Shown here in pieces: positions 5,843 through 10,007 of a DNA stretch of 10,007 bases. Numbering within the stretch: the first letter of the stretch is position 1; each line of letters begins with the position of its first letter. The stretch is from Bacteroidia bacterium. Lineage in GTDB: Bacteria > Bacteroidota > Bacteroidia > Bacteroidales > CAJPTX01. Location of the stretch: positions 1-10,007 of the forward strand of contig CAJPTV010000082.1 of NCBI GenBank assembly GCA_905373665.1, read 5' to 3'. The translations under genes and the position numbers were made by a program. The notes beneath the pieces are model-generated. The model saw nothing but the letters and a program-made list of their open reading frames with translations. It had not been told where the DNA came from and did no database searches.

Positions 5843-6178
5843 ATGGCAAGCAAAGCTCGTGCTTTTTACCGTTTTGAACTCTTGGCGCTCACGGGGAGTC
5901 TCTTCCTGCTGCTCCTTGCGGGGCTGATGACCTTCTTTTCCCACGCTGCGGCTAATGGCGTGGGGGTGTTGGCGGTGCTTATCTATGTGTTAGCGCGCGC
6001 GCTGAGCCTCTTAGGTCGGGGCATCCGTTACGAGCCTAAGCCTCGACTGCTCTTGTTTTTTCTTATCCTGCTGGGGCTCGTCTTTATGTTTATGGGCACC
6101 ACCAAGCTCTTTATACTCATGCTGTTAATCGGGCTTGATATGATTCTTTTGTACCACCATTATCGCAAAACGAAGTAA
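5843..6178 (+). CDS. Small integral membrane protein of unknown function
   Basis: I do not recognise a family. The 111-aa product has four likely membrane helices, at about 12-32, 39-58, 68-85 and 87-105, with short basic ends (KARAFYR at the start, HHYRKTK at the end) and a basic connecting loop (GRGIRYEPKPR, 58-68). There is no signal peptide cleavage site and no catalytic motif. It begins 10 bases after glsA, and its TAA shares one base with the rlmN ATG (TAATG at 6176-6180), so its translation is probably coupled to rlmN. The close packing argues that it is a real gene. A glutamate or ammonia link is only positional speculation. Confidence 0.75.
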   Translation: MASKARAFYRFELLALTGSLFLLLLAGLMTFFSHAAANGVGVLAVLIYVLARALSLLGRGIRYEPKPRLLLFFLILLGLVFMFMGTTKLFILMLLIGLDMILLYHHYRKTK

Positions 6179-7188
6179 TGGAAACCCTGTTGGGAAAAAC
6201 ACTCCCTGAGTTGAAAGAATGGGTGGCGGAGGAGGGCTACCCCCGCTTCGCTGCACAGCAGCTTTGCGAATGGCTCTACAAGAAGGCTGTCGCGTCGTTT
6301 GACGAGATGACTAATATATCTAAGCAGATGCGGGCAGAACTGAACGAGAAATGCCTTTTAGGGCGCGAAAACTACCAATTGGTGCAAACTTCTCGGGACG
6401 GTACGCGGAAATATCTCTTTCCTGTGAAGGATGGGCGCACGGTGGAGACTGCCATGATCCCCGATCTCGACCGTCGCACCCTTTGTGTCTCCTCGCAGGT
6501 GGGGTGTCGTATGGGGTGTCGGTTTTGTGCTACGGGGCAACAGCCGTGGGGGGGCAATCTGTCGGCAGCGCAGATACTCAACCAGATACTGAGTGTTGAC
6601 GAACGGGCTGAGCTTTCCAACATCGTCTTCATGGGGATGGGCGAGCCGCTTGACAATCTAGACGAGCTATTGCGCGTGCTTGAAGTATTGACTGCGCCGT
6701 GGGGGCTGGCGATGAGTCCGCGTCGGATAACGGTTTCGACGATTGGTATCGCTCAGGGACTAAGGCGTTTTCTTTGCGAAAGTGAGTGTCACCTTGCCGT
6801 GAGTCTGCACTCCCCCTTTGATGCGGAACGGCGGACACTCCTACCGGGCACGAGTGGTTTCCCGCTTAACGAGCTGTTAGCACAGTTGCGTACGGTGAAC
6901 TGGCGGGGGCAGCGCAATCTTTCGTTCGAGTATGTGGTGTTGGCGGGGGTGAATGACTCGCCAGCACACATTGATGGTCTCATCAAGCTGTTGCGGGGTG
7001 TGCCCTGTTTAGTCAATCTGATTGGTTACCACCCGCACGCTGGGGCGACCTTTGAGCGTCCGAAAGACGCCGTGCTCTTAAAGATGCGCGATAAGCTTAC
7101 CCAAGCGGGGATCTTAACCACCCTGCGTGCGAGCCGAGGGATGGACATCGCCGCAGCCTGTGGTTTGCTCAGTAAGACGAAGGGCTAA
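6178..7188 (+). CDS. rlmN: Dual-specificity 23S rRNA (A2503)/tRNA (A37) C2-methyltransferase RlmN
   Basis: RlmN is a radical-SAM enzyme that methylates C2 of A2503 in 23S rRNA and A37 in some tRNAs, tuning translational accuracy. The 336-aa protein has the iron-sulfur motif C110-x3-C114-x2-C117 (CRMGCRFC) in TLCVSSQVGC context, with C103 equivalent to E. coli C118 and E90 (VETAMIP) equivalent to E105. SAM-binding GMGEPLDN is at 153-160, and the methyl-carrying cysteine C328 is in GMDIAAACGL. All catalytic residues appear present. Absence of a Cfr-like signature and the match to the RlmN layout favour RlmN over the resistance enzyme Cfr. It is the last gene of the run starting at hutI, joined by a TAATG overlap. 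Confidence 0.96.
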   Translation: METLLGKTLPELKEWVAEEGYPRFAAQQLCEWLYKKAVASFDEMTNISKQMRAELNEKCLLGRENYQLVQTSRDGTRKYLFPVKDGRTVETAMIPDLDRRTLCVSSQVGCRMGCRFCATGQQPWGGNLSAAQILNQILSVDERAELSNIVFMGMGEPLDNLDELLRVLEVLTAPWGLAMSPRRITVSTIGIAQGLRRFLCESECHLAVSLHSPFDAERRTLLPGTSGFPLNELLAQLRTVNWRGQRNLSFEYVVLAGVNDSPAHIDGLIKLLRGVPCLVNLIGYHPHAGATFERPKDAVLLKMRDKLTQAGILTTLRASRGMDIAAACGLLSKTKG

Positions 7189-7268
7189 GAGCGGAGCTAA
7201 GCGTGCGCCCTTAGGAGCGCATATTAAAAATCGTATCTTTGTGAACACCAAGGAAGGAGGAGACAACA
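7189..7268 (+). promoter_or_regulatory. Intergenic leader of the first DUF1703 paralogue: promoter and strong ribosome site
   Basis: TATCTTTG at 7234-7241 matches the TAnnTTTG promoter element exactly, 27 bases before the ATG. AAGGAGGAG at 7254-7262 is a near-perfect Shine-Dalgarno sequence, six bases before the start. Such strong sites are unusual in Bacteroidota, where initiation usually relies on A-rich leaders. The same promoter and ribosome site at the same distances recur before the second copy. A weak hairpin (CTAAG/CTTAG, near 7200) may end the rlmN transcript, but it lacks a T-run. Confidence 0.65.
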
Positions 7269-8891
7269 ATGACCGAACCACGCACGCTACCCATCGATAC
7301 ACAAACCTTTGAACAGGTACGCAACGCTGGGAATGTCTACATAGACAAAACGCCCTATATAGAAAAACTACTCCGATTCGGACGTATCTTCTTTCTCAGC
7401 CGCCCCCACCGCTTCGGCAAGAGCCTCTTCCTATCCACCCTTCAAGCCTATTTTGAAGGCAAGAAAGAGCTCTTTGAAGGGCTTTACATTGCAGAGCGCG
7501 AGGAGGAGATCGCCCGCTCGCAACGACGCGAACCATGGGAGGAAACTCCTGTGCTTTACCTTGATTTGAACGCTGAGTATTTTTCACAAGGCTTCGAGGT
7601 CTTGGAGAATTGCCTAGATATGTCCCTCGCTGCAATGGAAAAACGTTACGGTAGCGAAGGAATAGCAAAGACCCTCCCTGGACGTTTCAAAGCCGTTATC
7701 GAACGTGCCTACGAGCAGACTCAAAAGCAGGTCGTGATCCTCATCGATGAGTACGATAAGCCCCTCCTCCTTACCCTACAAGACCCCGAGCTTAACGAAG
7801 CGAACCGTTCGCTCCTCCGAGCCTTCTACGAGGTGCTCAAGCACTGCGATCGTTACATCCGCTTCGCCTTCCTGACGGGGATAACAAAGTTCAGTAAAAC
7901 CAACCTCTTTAGCGGCGCAAATAACCTGATGGATATCTCGTTATTAGACAACTATGCCGCCATCTGTGGCTTTACCGAACAGGAGCTCACGGACAACCTT
8001 ATGCCCGAAATAGAGAGACTCGCTGAGGCTCAAAAGAGTACCGTAGAGAAGACTCGTGCAACCCTCAAAAAGAAGTACGACGGCTACAGCTTTTCTGAAA
8101 AAGGCGAACGAGTATACAACCCATTCAGCTTACTCAAGGTATTGGCAGTCAGTGCATACAAATATTATTGGTTTGAGAGCGCGACGCCCGAGTATGTGGT
8201 AAAGTCCCTGATGCACAACGTCTATCCTATCCCCGACCTTAACGACGAGGTGGAGATAGACAGCGACTCGATGCAGAACTTCCGTTACGGGGGCACGGAC
8301 TCGATCCCCCTTCTATTTCAATCGGGTTATCTCACTATCAAGAAGCACCTGCCTAAGCTTGACCACTTTATCCTCGGCTTTCCGAACGAGGAGGTACGTC
8401 AAGGCTTCCTAAAGAACCTCCTTCCCTACTACACAGCTGTGGATGACTCTTTGATTTCAAAGTCGATAGGGACTATCAACCGTGCCCTTCTCTCGGGAGA
8501 TATCGCCACGGTCATCGAGTGGGTGAAAAAGGTACTTGCAGGGATTCATTACGGCAACATCCCGAGTGGCGAGGAGGGACAGCCCCTGCGCGAATACTAC
8601 TACCAGTCGGTGCTCTACGCCCTTTTCTATGTCCTTGACATGCAGGTACAGACCGAGGTCATCTGTGCTACGGGGCGGGTAGACATGGTCATTACCACGC
8701 GCAAGCGGGTCTATCTCTTCGAGTTCAAGGTAATGACGGCTGGCACGCCCCAAGACGCTATTGCGCAACTCAAAGAGAGCGGCTACTTGGCAAAGTTCAG
8801 TAAGACGAAGCGCTCTATCCACCTCGTAGGCATCAGCTTTGACGAGAAGACTCGCAATGTAGGGGCGTGGGAGGAAGAGGTGCTGAGCTAG
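7269..8891 (+). CDS. AAA-ATPase-like protein with C-terminal PD-(D/E)XK nuclease-like domain (DUF1703 family), copy 1
   Basis: A complete 540-aa member of a family abundant in Bacteroidota and often present in many copies. The N-terminal AAA-ATPase-like domain opens with FEQVRNAGNVYIDKTPYI, then a Walker A-like SRPHRFGKSL (44-53), Walker B VVILIDEYD (155-163) and FLTGITKFSK (201-210). The C-terminal part carries a PD-(D/E)XK signature, D472 in GRVDMVI and E485-F-K487 in YLFEFKV, followed by the helix DAIAQLKESGY. Both ATPase and nuclease residues seem intact. The biological role is unsettled; proposals include mobile-element or defence-related nuclease activity. Start chosen at the ATG with the strong ribosome site. 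A close paralogue follows 104 bases downstream, and the two differ in discrete blocks. Confidence 0.9.
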   Translation: MTEPRTLPIDTQTFEQVRNAGNVYIDKTPYIEKLLRFGRIFFLSRPHRFGKSLFLSTLQAYFEGKKELFEGLYIAEREEEIARSQRREPWEETPVLYLDLNAEYFSQGFEVLENCLDMSLAAMEKRYGSEGIAKTLPGRFKAVIERAYEQTQKQVVILIDEYDKPLLLTLQDPELNEANRSLLRAFYEVLKHCDRYIRFAFLTGITKFSKTNLFSGANNLMDISLLDNYAAICGFTEQELTDNLMPEIERLAEAQKSTVEKTRATLKKKYDGYSFSEKGERVYNPFSLLKVLAVSAYKYYWFESATPEYVVKSLMHNVYPIPDLNDEVEIDSDSMQNFRYGGTDSIPLLFQSGYLTIKKHLPKLDHFILGFPNEEVRQGFLKNLLPYYTAVDDSLISKSIGTINRALLSGDIATVIEWVKKVLAGIHYGNIPSGEEGQPLREYYYQSVLYALFYVLDMQVQTEVICATGRVDMVITTRKRVYLFEFKVMTAGTPQDAIAQLKESGYLAKFSKTKRSIHLVGISFDEKTRNVGAWEEEVLS

Positions 8892-8995
8892 TCCTCACGT
8901 TGGCTAGTGGTCACTCGCCCACTGAGCGAGAGAACCTGCGCGCCCTTATCGTTAAAACCGTATCTTTGTAAGAACCAACGAAGGAGGAGACAACG
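8892..8995 (+). promoter_or_regulatory. Intergenic leader of the second DUF1703 paralogue: copied promoter and ribosome site
   Basis: TATCTTTG at 8961-8968 and AAGGAGGAG at 8981-8989 repeat the first copy's promoter and ribosome site with identical spacing to the start codon (27 and 6 bases). Similarity to the first leader starts around a shared GCGCCCTTA and is strong from about 8955 on; the upstream half (8892-8940) differs. It holds only short competing hairpins (AGTGG/CCACT and CTCGC/GCGAG), too weak to call a terminator. The second copy can therefore be transcribed on its own. Confidence 0.65.
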
Positions 8996-10007
8996 ATGTC
9001 CGAACCACGCACGCTACCCATCGATACGCAAACCTTTGAACAGGTACGCAACGCTGGGAATGTCTACATAGACAAAACGCCCTATATAGAAAAACTACTC
9101 CGATTCGGACGTATCTTCTTCCTCAGTCGCCCCCACCGCTTCGGAAAGAGCCTCTTCCTGTCCACCCTCCAAGCCTATTTTGAAGGAAAAAAGCACCTCT
9201 TCGAAGGACTCTATATTGCAGCGCGCGAAGAGGAGCTCGCCCGCTCGCAACGGCGCGAACCGTGGGAAGGAAGTCCTGTGCTTTACTTCGATTTGAATGC
9301 AACGAATTACAAGTCTGAAAATACACTACCTAATCTACTCGAAGAGCAACTAGAAAAATGGGAAACAATCTACGGGGTCGAACAGCATCCCCTTACGCCT
9401 GAAAGACGTTTTGTAAATCTTATCGAGACCCTCTATCATCAAAAAGGTAAGCAGGTCGTCATCCTCATCGATGAGTACGATAAGCCTCTCCTCCTTACCC
9501 TACAAGACTCCGAGCTTAACGAAGCGAACCGTTCGCTCCTGCGAGCCTTCTACGAGGTGCTCAAGCACTGCGACCGTTACATCCGCTTCGCCTTCCTGAC
9601 GGGGATTACGAAGTTCAGTAAAACCAACCTCTTTAGCGGCGCGAATAACCTAAAAGACATATCCCTCTTAGACGATTATAACGCCATCTGTGGCTTTACC
9701 GAGCAGGAGCTCACAGACAACCTTATGCCCGAAATAGAGCGACTCGCTGAGGTACAAAAAAGCACGGTCGCGAAGACTCGCGCAACACTCAAAAAGAAGT
9801 ACGACGGTTATCGCTTCTCTCGCAACGGCGAGAATGTCTACAACCCCTTTAGTTTGCTAAATGTCTTAGCCGATGGGCTTTATAGCTTTTACTGGTTTAG
9901 TACCGCAACGCCCGAGTATGTAGTCAAGTCTCTGATGCACAACGTCTATCCGATCCCCGACCTTAACGACGAGGTGGAGATAGACAGCGACTCGATGCAG
10001 AACTTCC
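8996..10007 (+). CDS. AAA-ATPase-like/PD-(D/E)XK (DUF1703 family) protein, copy 2, cut by window end
   Basis: The first 337 codons of a second family member; the frame is still open at the window edge. Walker A-like SRPHRFGKSL is at 44-53 and Walker B VVILIDEYD at 154-162. The nuclease-like domain lies beyond the window. Residues 1-66 differ from copy 1 at one position (S2 for T2). Then residues 103-152 (TNYKSENTLPNLL... to ...LYHQKGK) are almost unrelated to the equivalent segment of copy 1 and one codon shorter, after which identity is again very high (QVVILIDEYDKPLLLTLQD onwards). A second, smaller divergent patch is at about 273-303. This block pattern points to recombination between family members rather than plain drift. 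It has its own promoter and strong ribosome site. Confidence 0.88.
   Translation, partial: MSEPRTLPIDTQTFEQVRNAGNVYIDKTPYIEKLLRFGRIFFLSRPHRFGKSLFLSTLQAYFEGKKHLFEGLYIAAREEELARSQRREPWEGSPVLYFDLNATNYKSENTLPNLLEEQLEKWETIYGVEQHPLTPERRFVNLIETLYHQKGKQVVILIDEYDKPLLLTLQDSELNEANRSLLRAFYEVLKHCDRYIRFAFLTGITKFSKTNLFSGANNLKDISLLDDYNAICGFTEQELTDNLMPEIERLAEVQKSTVAKTRATLKKKYDGYRFSRNGENVYNPFSLLNVLADGLYSFYWFSTATPEYVVKSLMHNVYPIPDLNDEVEIDSDSMQNF

Larger units (their letters stand above)
7226..10007 (+). repeat. Tandem mosaic duplication of promoter plus DUF1703-family gene
   Basis: Unit 1 (about 7226-8891) and unit 2 (about 8953 to beyond 10007) are direct repeats with a period of 1727 bases at the 5' end, becoming 1724 after a one-codon deletion in unit 2. 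Near-identical blocks are the leader plus codons 1 to about 100, the Walker B to FLTGITKFSK region, and the stretch ending at the window edge (MQNF). Between them lie clearly diverged cassettes. Such a pair is a substrate for homologous recombination, deletion or gene conversion. Confidence 0.8.

Noticed and set aside
5018..5853. Several 66-111 codon frames on both strands within glsA
   Set aside because: They are shadows of the motif-complete glutaminase gene in other frames.
8900..8935. Short hairpins between the two DUF1703 paralogues as a terminator or attenuator
   Set aside because: The two 5-base stems are weak and mutually exclusive, and no T-run follows.

Overview
The window looks like chromosome of a Bacteroidota bacterium, most likely Bacteroidales and perhaps Porphyromonas-like. 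Reasons: exact TAnnTTTG (-7) promoter elements precede several genes; genes of the AAA-ATPase-like/PD-(D/E)XK (DUF1703) family occur side by side, as is common in this phylum; and a histidine-degradation gene sits among housekeeping genes of moderate GC. The genus is inference; the phylum is fairly secure.

Left part (1-2213): a very GC-rich edge of about 55 bases switches abruptly to AT-rich DNA carrying two overlapping genes, a DUF262 (ParB/GmrS-like) protein and a small protein with an RNNNNH-type HEPN motif. Together they look like a two-gene defence cassette. The AT-rich block ends beside a tRNA-Ser(UGA) gene on the minus strand whose 3' end faces the cassette, the usual geometry of an integrated island. 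A strong hairpin (2143-2174) terminates the tRNA transcript, and a TACCTTTG promoter lies just upstream of it.

Middle (2300-3646): a minus-strand AbiEi-type regulator (type IV toxin-antitoxin antitoxin family) has no AbiEii nucleotidyltransferase partner visible. Directly upstream of its ATG are four copies of a 7-bp half-site, placed with exact mirror symmetry around position 3518 and enclosing a plausible -33/-7 promoter. This suggests negative autoregulation. A divergent TACCTTTG promoter drives the next operon.

Right-middle (3647-7188): a tight plus-strand operon hutI - glsA - small four-helix membrane protein - rlmN (gaps 14 and 10 bases, then a 1-base TAATG overlap). HutI and GlsA both feed amino-acid catabolism towards glutamate and ammonia; RlmN is a translation-quality housekeeping enzyme apparently along for the ride.

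Right end (7189-10007): two tandem paralogues of the AAA-ATPase-like/PD-(D/E)XK family. Each has its own copied promoter (TATCTTTG) and an unusually strong Shine-Dalgarno sequence, both at identical spacing. The second copy runs off the window. The copies are mosaic: almost identical blocks alternate with sharply different cassettes, notably the stretch between the Walker A and Walker B regions. No tools were used; family assignments rest on motif recognition.
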